Positions 43,543-52,901 of a DNA stretch of 64,000 nucleotides are shown in pieces. The stretch is from Flexivirga aerilata (GTDB lineage Bacteria > Actinomycetota > Actinomycetes > Actinomycetales > Dermatophilaceae), in contig NZ_JABENB010000001.1 in assembly GCF_013002715.1 (NCBI RefSeq), positions 2,170,001 to 2,234,000 on the forward strand, given 5' to 3'. The position numbers were made by a program, and so were the translations under genes. A model generated the notes under the pieces. That model ran no database searches. It had not been told where the DNA came from and was given only the letters and a program-made list of their open reading frames with translations. Position 1 is the first letter of the stretch; every line of letters begins with the position of its first letter.

Positions 43543-44310
43543 TCAGCGTCCGCGCAGCGCCTTGCGGTCCATCCGCGGCGCGTTGCGCGGGTCCATGCCC
43601 TTGGGGATCGGCGGCTTGGTGGCGCCGAGCGCGCGCAGCCGCTTGTTGACCGCCTGCACCTCGGCGTCGGTCAGCTTCTTGTCGAGCTTGTTCATCGTCT
43701 TGGTGAGCTCGCCGACCTTCACGGTGTCGTCACCGGCACCGACGCGCAGCAGGTGCACCGGCACCTCCGCGCCCGCGACCCGGCTGACCCGCTTGCGCTC
43801 GGACTCCAGCAGCTTGCGGGCCGCGCCCGACGGTCCCTCGCCGATCAGCACCACGCCCGGCTTGCCGACGGCCCGGAAAACCATTGCGGCGTTTGACAGT
43901 TCGCTCATCTTGCGCGCGCGCCCGGCCTCCGCGGCGACCGGCTCCTGCTCGTAGTACCAGCCGCGGCGCAGCCCCTGCAGCACCGCGCTCGTGCCACCGG
44001 CCTGGCCGTCCAGAGCGCCGTATGCCGCCCGCTCGGCCAGCCTGCCGAAGACGATCAGCGCCGCCAGCAGACCGAAGATGATGCCGATGATCCCGGTGTA
44101 GATGTAGCTGTCGAAGATCAGGTGCAGCAGGAAGGTGACGACCAGGAAGACCACGATGAACGCCGCCGCCATCCACAGCGGGATGAGCGGGTTCTGCTTG
44201 ATCGACGCCTTCCAGAGCGTCGCGAACTGCGACAATCGGCCCGGGTTGTTCGGGTCCTTCGGCTGACGCGAGAAACGTGACTTCTTGGCGGGTTCGGGCG
44301 CGCTCGACAT
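43543..44310 (-). CDS. DUF4191 membrane protein
   Basis: A 255-residue protein with a short basic N-terminus, two membrane helices (about 45-65 and 70-90) and a soluble C-terminal domain (GWYYEQEPVAAEAG, FRAVGKPGVVLIGEGPSGAARKLLESERKRVSRVAG, VPVHLLRVGAGDDTVKVGEL). It matches the DUF4191 family, which sits beside lipA in many actinobacteria and has no known function. The lipA stop is about 35 bp upstream, so the two may be co-transcribed. Confidence 0.9.
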   Translation of the reverse strand: MSSAPEPAKKSRFSRQPKDPNNPGRLSQFATLWKASIKQNPLIPLWMAAAFIVVFLVVTFLLHLIFDSYIYTGIIGIIFGLLAALIVFGRLAERAAYGALDGQAGGTSAVLQGLRRGWYYEQEPVAAEAGRARKMSELSNAAMVFRAVGKPGVVLIGEGPSGAARKLLESERKRVSRVAGAEVPVHLLRVGAGDDTVKVGELTKTMNKLDKKLTDAEVQAVNKRLRALGATKPPIPKGMDPRNAPRMDRKALRGR

Positions 44311-44345
44311 ACCCCTCAGGATAGGTCAGCGATGACCCGCCGGTG

Positions 44346-45362
44346 TCAACCGGCTGTGCGCTCCACGAGCGCGGCCGCCTCCTGGCGCGCCGGCGCGTCC
44401 GCGGCGGCCGCGAGGTGCTGCAGGTTGGCCGGCAGCTCGCGCCCCAGCTTGGCCATCGCCCCGGCATACAGCTTGCCCGCGCGGTATGACGAACGCACCA
44501 GCGGCCCCGCCATCACGCCGAGGAAGCCGAGCTCGCCGGCGGTGTCGGCCCAGCGCACGAATTCCTCCGGCTTGACCCACCGGTCGATCGGGTGGTGCAG
44601 CGGCGACGGGCGGAGATACTGCGTGATCGTGAGGATGTCGCACCCGGCCTCGTGCAGGTCGCGCAGCGCCTGCTCGACCTCGTGGTCCTCCTCGCCCATG
44701 CCGAGGATCAGGTTGGACTTGGTGACCAGGCCCGCCTCCTTGGCCATGGTCAGCACCTTGAGCGACTTCTCGTAGGTGAACGCCGGGCGGATGCGCCGGA
44801 AGATGCGCGGGACCGTCTCCAGGTTGTGCGCGAACACCTCCGGTCGTGCCTCGAAGACCTGGCCGACCAGCTCGGGCTTGGCGCCGAAGTCGGGCGGCAG
44901 GATCTCCACGCCGGTGTTGGGGTTGAGCTCGTGGATCTGCCGGATCGTCTCGGCATAGAGGCCGGCCGCGCCGTCCGGCTGGTCGTCGCGCGCGACGCCG
45001 GTCACGGTGCAGTAGCGCAGGTTCATCGTCGCGATCGACTCCGCGACGCGCCGCGGCTCGTCGAGGTCCAGCGCCGTCGGGCGCCCGGTGGCGATGTCGC
45101 AGAAGTCGCAGCGCCGCGTGCAGATGTCACCGCCGATGAGGAAGGTCGCCTCGCGGTCCTCCCAGCACTCGAAGATGTTGGGACAGCCCGCCTCCTGGCA
45201 GACGGTGTGCAGCCCCTGGCCCTTCACCAACTGGTGCAGGCCGGTGTATGCCGGGCCCATCTTGGCGGTGGTGCGGATCCAGCTGGGCTTGCGCTCGATC
45301 GGCGTCTCGGCGTTGCGCGCCTCGACCCGTAGCATCTTGCGTCCCTCGGGTGCGACAGTCAC
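44346..45362 (-). CDS. lipA: Lipoyl synthase
   Basis: A 338-residue radical-SAM enzyme that inserts two sulfur atoms into protein-bound octanoyl groups to make lipoyl cofactors for 2-oxo-acid dehydrogenases. The auxiliary cluster cysteines are C55, C60 and C66 ([13 protein letters not shown]) and the radical-SAM cysteines are C81, C85 and C88 (CTRRCDFCD). The GTG at 45362 gives the usual [19 protein letters not shown] start. The octanoyl transferase gene lipB, often next door, is not present here. Confidence 0.96.
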   Translation of the reverse strand: MTVAPEGRKMLRVEARNAETPIERKPSWIRTTAKMGPAYTGLHQLVKGQGLHTVCQEAGCPNIFECWEDREATFLIGGDICTRRCDFCDIATGRPTALDLDEPRRVAESIATMNLRYCTVTGVARDDQPDGAAGLYAETIRQIHELNPNTGVEILPPDFGAKPELVGQVFEARPEVFAHNLETVPRIFRRIRPAFTYEKSLKVLTMAKEAGLVTKSNLILGMGEEDHEVEQALRDLHEAGCDILTITQYLRPSPLHHPIDRWVKPEEFVRWADTAGELGFLGVMAGPLVRSSYRAGKLYAGAMAKLGRELPANLQHLAAAADAPARQEAAALVERTAG

Positions 45363-45394
45363 CACACCAGGCTACGTCCGTCCCGGGAGGGCGT

Positions 45395-45997
45395 TCATTC
45401 GGGGCGGCGCAGGTCCAGCCGGGTGTCACCGGTGATGCCGTAGTAGGTGGTCGGGCCGCCGGCGCGCAGCAGCGGGTCCGCGGCGAGGGTGTCGAAGATG
45501 CCGTCGTCGAGCAGGCGCTCGTCGATGTGGATGCCGACGACCTCGCCGACCACGAACCAGCTGCCGACGTCCTGCCCCTCCGCCGACTTCAGCGGCACGA
45601 TCTGGGTGACCTTGCACTCGAAGTTGACCGGTGACGCGGCCACCCGCGGAGCGCTGATCTCGCTCGACGGCGCCGCCTCGATGCCGGCCTCCTCGAACTC
45701 GTCGACGTCGTGCGTGGTCGAGGTCGCGTTCATCACCGGGGCGAGCTCGCGCGTGACGAGGTTCCAGGTGAATTCCCTTGTCGCCTCACAGTTTTGGACG
45801 GTGCCCTTCCAGCCGTTGCTGGAGAACCCGACGAGCGGCGGCCGGTAGTGCAGCGCGTTGAAGAAGGAGTATGGCGCCAGGTTGCGCCGGCCCTGCGCGT
45901 CCAGCGTGCCGATCCAGCCGATCGGCCGCGGCGCGACGATCGCGTTGAACGGGTCGTGGGGGAGTCGGTGGCCTTCGCTCGGGCGGTAGAAATGCAC
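45395..45997 (-). CDS. Flavin reductase-like FMN-binding protein
   Basis: A 200-residue split-barrel flavoprotein (IVAPRPIGWIGTLDAQGRRNLAPYSFFNALHYRPPLVGFSS). Proteins of this family supply reduced flavin to monooxygenases or have unknown reductase roles. No partner oxygenase is directly adjacent. It is upstream of lipA on the same strand with 32 bp between them. Confidence 0.9.
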   Translation of the reverse strand: MHFYRPSEGHRLPHDPFNAIVAPRPIGWIGTLDAQGRRNLAPYSFFNALHYRPPLVGFSSNGWKGTVQNCEATREFTWNLVTRELAPVMNATSTTHDVDEFEEAGIEAAPSSEISAPRVAASPVNFECKVTQIVPLKSAEGQDVGSWFVVGEVVGIHIDERLLDDGIFDTLAADPLLRAGGPTTYYGITGDTRLDLRRPE

Positions 45998-46086
45998 GCT
46001 CCGATTGAACTACGGGTGGAACTACTCAGGTGATCGGGGCGACTTCACGCATCCGCCGCAGCCGCCGGACGGCTGAACTTGAGACC

Positions 46087-46419
46087 ATGAGCCACGACAT
46101 GAGCAATCTGACCGGCAGCCCGTCCTCGCCCGCCCGCCGCGGCCCGAACGTCGTCGACCAGGTGTTTGCGATCATCGCCGGCGGTCTGCTGACTCTCTTC
46201 GATCTCTTCCTCGGCTTCTTCGCCTACCTGGGCGTGGCGATGGGCGCGGGCTCACAGGGCCTGCTCGTCGGTGTGCTGCTCCTGCTGATCGCGTCCTGCG
46301 TCGTCACCTGGGCCGGCATCGTCGCCGCTTCCTCCCGCGGGGGCGTGGTGTTCGTGTGGCCGGTGCTCGGCGCGGCCTTCACCGGGTGCGCGTTCCTGGC
46401 GCTGTCGGCCGCGTCCTGA
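46087..46419 (+). CDS. Small membrane protein of unknown function
   Basis: A 110-residue protein from the ATG at 46087 (MSHDMSNLTGSPSSP). Three hydrophobic helices are visible (VFAIIAGGLLTLFDLFLGFFAYL, LLVGVLLLLIASCVVTWAGIV, FVWPVLGAAFTGCAFLALSA). I do not recognise the family. It is divergent from the flavin reductase gene and upstream of map. Confidence 0.72.
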   Translation: MSHDMSNLTGSPSSPARRGPNVVDQVFAIIAGGLLTLFDLFLGFFAYLGVAMGAGSQGLLVGVLLLLIASCVVTWAGIVAASSRGGVVFVWPVLGAAFTGCAFLALSAAS

Positions 46420-46466
46420 CGTGACGCGCGGGTGCCGGTGCGCGGCTCCCGTCATACGGTGTGCTG

Positions 46467-47240
46467 GTGATCGAACTCAAGACCCCCGCCGAAGTCGAGG
46501 CGATGAAACCGGCCGGACGCTTCGTCGCGTCGGTGCTGACCGCCCTGCGCGAGGCGGCCGACGTCGGCGTCAACCTGCTCGACCTGGACGCTCTCGCGCA
46601 CCGGATGATCAAGGATGCCGGCGGCGAGTCCTGCTACATCGACTATCACCCGAGCTTCGGCGCGAGCCCCTTCGGCAAGGTGCTCTGCACCAGCGTCAAC
46701 GACGCGGTGCTGCACGGCCTGCCGCACGACTACACGTTGCGCGACGGCGACCTGCTGTCGGTGGATTTCGCTGCCAGCATTGACGGTTGGGTCTCCGACT
46801 CGGCGTTGTCGGTGATCGTGGGCACGCCGGACCCGGAGGACCAGCGGGTCATCGACACCACCGAGCGCGCGCTCGCGGCGGCGATCGAGGTGGCCCGCCC
46901 GGGCAACAAGATCGGAGACATCTCGGCGACGATCGCGCAGGTCGCGCACGGCGAGGGCTACCGGGTCAACACGCAGTTCGGCGGGCACGGCGTCGGCCGC
47001 ACCATGCACGGCGACCCGCACGTGGCCAACGACGGGCGCGCCGGGCGCGGGCTGAAGCTGCAGCCGGGCCTGGTGATCGCGATCGAGCCGTGGTTCATGC
47101 GCGGCACCGACGAGATCTACACCGACAAGGACGGCTGGACGCTGCGCTCGGCCGACGGGTCGCGCGGCGCGCACTCCGAGCACACCATTGCGATCACCGA
47201 GGGCGACCCGATCGTCTTCACCGATCGCGCAGCCGTATGA
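46467..47240 (+). CDS. map: Methionine aminopeptidase
   Basis: A 257-residue metalloenzyme that removes N-terminal methionine from new proteins. The metal ligands are in VDFAASIDGWVSDSAL, GGHGVGRTMH, AIEPW and AHSEHTIAI. The GTG at 46467 gives MIELKTPAEVEAM, the typical start; 46461 is an alternative. It overlaps the next gene in an ATGA. Actinobacteria usually have more than one map gene, so this may not be the only copy. Confidence 0.95.
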   Translation: MIELKTPAEVEAMKPAGRFVASVLTALREAADVGVNLLDLDALAHRMIKDAGGESCYIDYHPSFGASPFGKVLCTSVNDAVLHGLPHDYTLRDGDLLSVDFAASIDGWVSDSALSVIVGTPDPEDQRVIDTTERALAAAIEVARPGNKIGDISATIAQVAHGEGYRVNTQFGGHGVGRTMHGDPHVANDGRAGRGLKLQPGLVIAIEPWFMRGTDEIYTDKDGWTLRSADGSRGAHSEHTIAITEGDPIVFTDRAAV

Positions 47241-47719
47241 CGCAGGACCTCCCCGGGCAGCCGGGGTTGCGCGTCGCCGAGGCGACCCGCGAGCAGGTGC
47301 CGGCCATCGTCGAGCTCCTTACGGACGACCCGATCGGCAGCACGCGCGAGTCGAGTGACCTCGCGGCATACGAAAACGCCTTTGCCGCAGTCGATGCCGA
47401 CCCGGCTCACGAGTTGCTGGTGCTGCTGGACGAGCACGACGCCGTGGTCGGCACGCTGCAGCTGAGTTTCCTGCCGGGGCTGGCCCGCGGCGGCGCGCTC
47501 CGCGCACACATCGAGGCGGTGCGGGTCGCGAGATCGTTGCGCGGACGCGGCGCCGGGCGGGCCTTCTTCGGCTACGCCATGGGGCGGGCGCGCGACCGCG
47601 GCGCCGCGCTGGTCGAGCTGACCAGCGATCTGCGCCGCCCCGACGCCATCCGGTTCTACGAGTCGCTCGGCTTCACCCACAGCCATGCCGGAATGAAGCT
47701 GCCCTTGACCACATCCTGA
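47237..47719 (+). CDS. GNAT-family acetyltransferase
   Basis: A 160-residue acetyl-CoA-dependent transferase with the acetyl-CoA loop VRVARSLRGRGAGRAFFGYAMGRARDRG (about 93-120) and the C-terminal RPDAIRFYESLGFTHSHAGMKL motif. The ATG at 47237 overlaps the map stop (ATGA), so the two are translationally coupled. The substrate (protein N-terminus, amine or other) is unknown. Confidence 0.92.
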   Translation: MTQDLPGQPGLRVAEATREQVPAIVELLTDDPIGSTRESSDLAAYENAFAAVDADPAHELLVLLDEHDAVVGTLQLSFLPGLARGGALRAHIEAVRVARSLRGRGAGRAFFGYAMGRARDRGAALVELTSDLRRPDAIRFYESLGFTHSHAGMKLPLTTS

Positions 47720-47745
47720 CGGGTGGCTGGCAGCAGACTGGCGCC

Positions 47746-49173
47746 ATGTCGCCGCACACCTGCACACGTCGCACGCTCCTGACCGGGGTGGGGGCCACCG
47801 CCGTCGGCACCCTGATCTGGCCGCAATCGGCGCACGCCGCGGTTGCCGGCTACGACCCGTACTACCCCGAATACGGGGACACGCGATATGCGGTCGCCCA
47901 CTACGACGTCAAGCTGGGCTACAGCTCGGCGTCGGGTGCGATGTGGGGCCGCACGATCATGTCGGGCACGGTGCGCTCCACGACGAGCTCCCTCGAGATC
48001 GACTACGCACTGAACGTGACGGCGGTGACCGTCAACGGCCGGAGGGCGTCGTTCGCCCGCGGCACCGGCAACGCCGTGCGCAGCCTGCGCAAGTACGTCG
48101 TCTCCGGCTTCGGCACGGTGACCGCCGGGCAGGCCCTCACGATCGTCGTCGAACACACCGGCTATCCGGCCAAGGTCTACGCCGCCCACCCGCGCACCCC
48201 CGGCTACCTCGGCAACACCGGCGTGATGACGACGCCGGACGGCGGCATCACCTTCGTCGGCGAGCCGACGGTCGGGGTCTACTGGCACGCCTGCAACGAC
48301 CGGCTCACCAACAAGGCGACCTACTCGATCAGCGTCGCGAGCCAATCGGTCAACACCGTGCTGCTCAGCGGGCCGTCGACGAGCTCGGTCGCGAACGCCA
48401 CGGTCACCGCGAAAAGTGTTGTGTCGCAGCCGGTTACGACATACGCGCCGGGCATCACGATCGGGCGCTACACGGTGCGGAAGGGCACGGTGAGCATCGG
48501 GGGACGGTCCCTGCCTTACACGTATGCCGTGGCCGCCGGTGCGAGCACCACCGTCCGGGACCGCGCGTTCCGGCTGCTCGCCGAGGTCACCCCGAAGGCG
48601 CTCGGCAACTACGCCTCGTGGTTCGGCGCCTACCCGTTCGACGCCGTCGGCGGGCGGGTCGTCGACGGCAGCACGGCAGCCCTCGCGCAGGAGACGCTCG
48701 GCGCGCCGACCTTCACCCTCGACTACTTCCGGGACAAGCCCGACACCTCGATCCGCCGCCTGATCAGCCACGAGAACGCGCACATGTGGTTCGGCAACAG
48801 TGCCACCGCGTCGCGCTGGTCGGAGGTCGGCTTCATCCACGAGGGCATCGCCACGCTCATGGAGTGGGACTACGTCAGCATCACCTCCACCATGCTCGCG
48901 CGGTATGGCGCCACCACCTGGTCGGGCCGGTCGATCGTCAACCCGGGGCCGGGATACGAGGTCGGCAACGCCGGCATCCAGTCCTACACGCGGGCACCGG
49001 CCGTGATGGGCCGGCTGCGGCAGCAACTCGGGACGACGGCGTTCAACGCCTTCCTCCGAGGGCTCGCGACCGGCCACCGCTACGGCAATGTCAGCCTCGG
49101 CCAGTTCAAGGCCGAGGCCGAACGCGCCGCAGGCCGCAGCCTCGCCACCTTCTGGTCGACCTACCTCAGGTAA
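47746..49173 (+). CDS. Exported M1-like metallopeptidase
   Basis: A 475-residue exported protein. The leader has a twin arginine (CTRRTLLTGVGATAVGTLIW) and a SAHA cleavage region near 31, so it is probably a Tat substrate. The zinc motif is HENAH (342-346), with the third ligand likely E366 in FIHEGIATLMEW. Normally 18 residues separate HExxH from this Glu; here there are 19. The rest of the M1 domain, with its beta-rich N-terminal part, is recognisable. It probably cleaves peptides outside the cell. Confidence 0.85.
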   Translation: MSPHTCTRRTLLTGVGATAVGTLIWPQSAHAAVAGYDPYYPEYGDTRYAVAHYDVKLGYSSASGAMWGRTIMSGTVRSTTSSLEIDYALNVTAVTVNGRRASFARGTGNAVRSLRKYVVSGFGTVTAGQALTIVVEHTGYPAKVYAAHPRTPGYLGNTGVMTTPDGGITFVGEPTVGVYWHACNDRLTNKATYSISVASQSVNTVLLSGPSTSSVANATVTAKSVVSQPVTTYAPGITIGRYTVRKGTVSIGGRSLPYTYAVAAGASTTVRDRAFRLLAEVTPKALGNYASWFGAYPFDAVGGRVVDGSTAALAQETLGAPTFTLDYFRDKPDTSIRRLISHENAHMWFGNSATASRWSEVGFIHEGIATLMEWDYVSITSTMLARYGATTWSGRSIVNPGPGYEVGNAGIQSYTRAPAVMGRLRQQLGTTAFNAFLRGLATGHRYGNVSLGQFKAEAERAAGRSLATFWSTYLR

Positions 49174-49238
49174 GCCGTCCGCACAAGTAGAGTGGCCGGG
49201 ATCGTCCGCCCTGCCCTCGCCTAGGAGTCCGCCCGCTC

Positions 49239-52200
49239 GTGTACGTCAAGAGCCTGACCCTGAAGGGCTTCAAGTCCTTCGCCTCGGCGACCTCGATGAA
49301 GCTCGAGCCCGGCATCACCTGCATCGTCGGCCCCAACGGCTCCGGCAAGTCCAACGTCGTCGACGCGCTCGCGTGGGTGATGGGCGAGCAGGGGGCCAAG
49401 AGCCTGCGCGGCGGCAAGATGGAGGACGTCATCTTCGCGGGCACGCCGGGGCGCGCGCCGCTCGGACGCGCCGAGGTGACGCTCACGATCGACAACTCCG
49501 ACGGGGCGCTGCCGATCGACTACACCGAGGTGACGATCAGCCGCACGATGTTCAAGGGCGGCGGCTCCGAATATGCGATCAACGGCACGTCGTGCCGGCT
49601 GCTCGACATCCAGGAGTTGCTGAGCGACTCCGGCATCGGCCGGGAGATGCACGTCATCGTCGGGCAGGGGCAGCTCGACGCCGTGCTGCGCGCGACGCCG
49701 GAGGAGCGGCGCGGCTTCATCGAGGAAGCCGCCGGTGTGCTCAAGCACCGCAAGCGCAAGGAGCGGGCGATCCGCAAGCTCGACGCGATGGAGGGCAACC
49801 TCGCCCGCGTCACCGACCTCACCACCGAGATCCGCCGTCAGCTCGGTCCGCTCGGCCGGCAGGCCGAGACCGCCCGCAAGGCGGCGACGATCCAGGCCGA
49901 TGTGCGCGACGCCCGGCTGCGGCTGCTCGCCGACGACCTGGCGCAGCTGACGAGCACGCTGGAGCAGGAGGTCGCCGACGAGACGGCGCTGCTGGAGCGG
50001 CAGAAGTCGGTCGAGCAGTCGCTCGCGGCCGCCAAGCAGCGGCTCGACCAGCTGGAGGCCGAGGCCGCCGCGGCCGCGCCCGCGCTCACCAAGGCGCAGG
50101 AGCAGTGGTTCGCGCTGTCGTCGCTGGGGGAGCGCATTGAGGCGACGGCCAGTCTCGCCGCCGAGCGCGTGCGGCTGCTCAGCGAGGACGACGAGCACGA
50201 GGAGTCGCGCTCGGGCCGCAGCCCGGAGCAGCTGCAGGAACAGGCATCGCGGGTGCGCGACGAGCACGATCAGCTGCAGTCGCAGATCGCCTCGGCCAAG
50301 GTCGCGCTGGAGCAGGCGACCACCCGGCGTGCGGACCTGGAGCAGGCGCACCAGGCCGAGCAACAGCGGCTGACCAAGCTCGCCCGGGCCGCGGCCGACC
50401 GGCGCGAGGGCCTGGCCAAGCTCGAGGGGCAGGTCGCCGCCCGGCGCAGCCGCATCGAGGCGGGGGAGTCCGAGCTGGGCCGGCTCGCCACCAGCAGCAC
50501 CGAGATCGCCGAGCGTTCCGCGCGGGCCGAGAAGGAGTTTGCCGCGCTCGAGGCGACCATCGCCGACGACGAGGCCGGCGAGGAGGATCTCGACGCGGCA
50601 TACGAGGCGGCGCAGGGCCGGCTCGACGCGGTCAAGCAGACCTTCGACGAGGCCCGGGAGGCCGAGCAGACCGCCGAGCGCGAACGCACCGGTCACCAGG
50701 CGCGGCTGGAGGCGCTTGAGCTCAGCCTGCGGCGCAAGGATGGCGCCGCGCACCTGCTCGGCCGCGACGACCGCGCGGGTGTGCGCGGCTCGGTCTCGGA
50801 GCTGGTGACGGTCGAGACCGGCCACGAGGCGGCGATCGCCGCGGCCCTCGGCTGGGCTGCCGACGCGATCGTGGTCGACACGCTCGACGACGCCGCCCGA
50901 TCGGTGGAAACGCTGCGTGCTGACGACGCCGGTCGGGCCGGGCTGCTCGTCGGCGCGACCGCGCGCCCGGAAGCCGACGGCGACTGGCCGGCACTTCCCG
51001 ACGGCGCCCGCTGGGCGCGCAGCGTCGTCACGGCGCCGGACGACGTGCGGCCCGCAGTCGACCAACTGCTCGACCGGGTCGCCCTGGTCGACTCGCTCGA
51101 CATCGCGAAAACCGTTGCAGGCGGCCACGATCGGGTGATCGCAGTCACCCCCGAGGGCGATGTGTATGCCGCGGGCTTCGCACGCGGGGGCTCCGCGTCG
51201 GCGCCCAGCCTGCTCGAGATCCAGTCGGCATACGACGAGACGAAGGAGCAGGTCGAGCGCGCGACCCACCGGCGGCAGCAGGCGCAGTTCGCCGGCGAGC
51301 AGGCCCGCACCCAGATGGTCGAGCTCAGCGCGGTCGTGGACGAGGCGCTCGAGCGGCTCAATGAGTCCGACGCCCGCATGAACGCAGTCGCCGAGCAGCT
51401 GAGCCAGCTCGGTCAGGTGATCCGCGGTGCCCGCTCGGAGCGGGAGCGGTTGCAGGCCGCGCAGACCGCCGCCGAGGAGCAGCTCACCGCCGGCCGTGCC
51501 GAGCTGGCCGACCTCGAGCAGCGGCTGGCCGCGGCGCACGAGGAGCCCGGCGAGGAGGAGCCGACCACCGACGAACGCGACCGGCTCGCCGCCGAAGCCG
51601 CCGCGGCGCGTAGTGCCGAGACCGAGGAGCGGCTCGGTCTACGCACTCGCGAGGAGCGTGCACGGTCACTTGCCGACCGGGTGAAATCGCTTGAGGCTGC
51701 TGCGCGTTCGGAGATCGAGGCTCGTGAGCGGGCGCGAGCCCGGCGCGAACGCCGGGCGCGGGACGCGAAGGTGGCTGCCGCCGTACAGGCCGGAGCGGGG
51801 CACGCCGGGGCCGTCGTCGCGCGTCTGCTGGAGACCGCCGCCGAGCGGCGCGCCGAGGCGGAGCGGATCAAGGGCGAGACCGACCGGATGCTGCGCGGCG
51901 AGCGCGAGAAGGTCAGCGCGATCGGCGACGAGCTGCGCGAACTTACCGACACCGTGCACCGGGACGAGGTCGCGCGGGCCCAGCAGCGGCTGCGGATCGA
52001 GAACCTGCAGACCAAGGCCGTCGAGGAGCACGGCATCGAACCCGACGTGCTCGTCGAGGAATTCGGTCCGCACCAGCTGGTGCCGCACGTGCCCGGCCCC
52101 GACGACGACCCGGACAACCTGCCGGAGCCGGTGCCCTTCGTGCGCGACGTCCAGGAGAAGCGGCTGCGTTCGGCCGAGCGCAAGCTGAGCCAGCTCGGGC

Positions 52201-52901
52201 GGGTCAACCCGCTGGCACTGGAGGAGTTCGCGGCGCTGGAGGAGCGGCACAAGTTCCTCACCGAGCAGCTGGAGGACCTGAAGAAGTCCAAGCAGGACCT
52301 GCTCGACATCGTCGCCGAGGTCGACAAGCGGGTCGAGGAGGCGTTCAGCGACGCATTCCACGACACCGCAAGGGAATTCGAGGGTGTCTTCAGCCGGCTG
52401 TTCCCTGGCGGCGACGGGCGCATCACGCTCACCGAGCCCGGCAACATGCTGACCACCGGCATCGAGGTCGAAGCGCGTCCGCCGGGCAAGAAGATCAAGC
52501 GGCTGTCACTGCTGTCCGGTGGCGAGCGGTCACTGGTCGCGGTGGCGCTGCTGGTCGCGATCTTCAAGGCCCGGCCGAGCCCGTTCTACATCATGGACGA
52601 GGTCGAGGCGGCGCTCGACGATGCCAACCTCGGCCGGCTCATCACGCTCTTCGAGGAGTTGCGCGACTCCAGCCAGCTGATCGTGATCACCCACCAGAAG
52701 CGCACCATGGAGGTCGCCGACGCGCTGTATGGCGTGAGCATGCGCGGCGACGGCGTCACCACGGTCGTGTCGCAGCGCATCAAGGACGTCTCGCCCGGCG
52801 GCGAGCTCAAGGTGGAGACCACCGGCAGCGCGACCGAGGGCCACCGGGCGGAGGACCAGCCGGTCGACCACGGGATCGCCGCACTCTCGTCGATGAGCTG
52901 A
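49239..52901 (+). CDS. smc: Chromosome segregation ATPase SMC
   Basis: A 1220-residue SMC protein that compacts and helps separate chromosomes. Walker A GPNGSGKS is at 31-38, the coiled coils run about 165-500 and 640-1000, the hinge is about 505-630 (DGAAHLLGRDDRAGVRGSVSELV, DGARWARSVVTAPDDV), the ABC signature LLSGGERSLVAVALL is near 1092 and Walker B FYIMDEVEAALDD near 1112. The GTG at 49239 gives VYVKSLTLKGFKSFA, the usual SMC start. In relatives ftsY is next; here a 6.2-kb segment intervenes. Confidence 0.97.
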   Translation: MYVKSLTLKGFKSFASATSMKLEPGITCIVGPNGSGKSNVVDALAWVMGEQGAKSLRGGKMEDVIFAGTPGRAPLGRAEVTLTIDNSDGALPIDYTEVTISRTMFKGGGSEYAINGTSCRLLDIQELLSDSGIGREMHVIVGQGQLDAVLRATPEERRGFIEEAAGVLKHRKRKERAIRKLDAMEGNLARVTDLTTEIRRQLGPLGRQAETARKAATIQADVRDARLRLLADDLAQLTSTLEQEVADETALLERQKSVEQSLAAAKQRLDQLEAEAAAAAPALTKAQEQWFALSSLGERIEATASLAAERVRLLSEDDEHEESRSGRSPEQLQEQASRVRDEHDQLQSQIASAKVALEQATTRRADLEQAHQAEQQRLTKLARAAADRREGLAKLEGQVAARRSRIEAGESELGRLATSSTEIAERSARAEKEFAALEATIADDEAGEEDLDAAYEAAQGRLDAVKQTFDEAREAEQTAERERTGHQARLEALELSLRRKDGAAHLLGRDDRAGVRGSVSELVTVETGHEAAIAAALGWAADAIVVDTLDDAARSVETLRADDAGRAGLLVGATARPEADGDWPALPDGARWARSVVTAPDDVRPAVDQLLDRVALVDSLDIAKTVAGGHDRVIAVTPEGDVYAAGFARGGSASAPSLLEIQSAYDETKEQVERATHRRQQAQFAGEQARTQMVELSAVVDEALERLNESDARMNAVAEQLSQLGQVIRGARSERERLQAAQTAAEEQLTAGRAELADLEQRLAAAHEEPGEEEPTTDERDRLAAEAAAARSAETEERLGLRTREERARSLADRVKSLEAAARSEIEARERARARRERRARDAKVAAAVQAGAGHAGAVVARLLETAAERRAEAERIKGETDRMLRGEREKVSAIGDELRELTDTVHRDEVARAQQRLRIENLQTKAVEEHGIEPDVLVEEFGPHQLVPHVPGPDDDPDNLPEPVPFVRDVQEKRLRSAERKLSQLGRVNPLALEEFAALEERHKFLTEQLEDLKKSKQDLLDIVAEVDKRVEEAFSDAFHDTAREFEGVFSRLFPGGDGRITLTEPGNMLTTGIEVEARPPGKKIKRLSLLSGGERSLVAVALLVAIFKARPSPFYIMDEVEAALDDANLGRLITLFEELRDSSQLIVITHQKRTMEVADALYGVSMRGDGVTTVVSQRIKDVSPGGELKVETTGSATEGHRAEDQPVDHGIAALSSMS

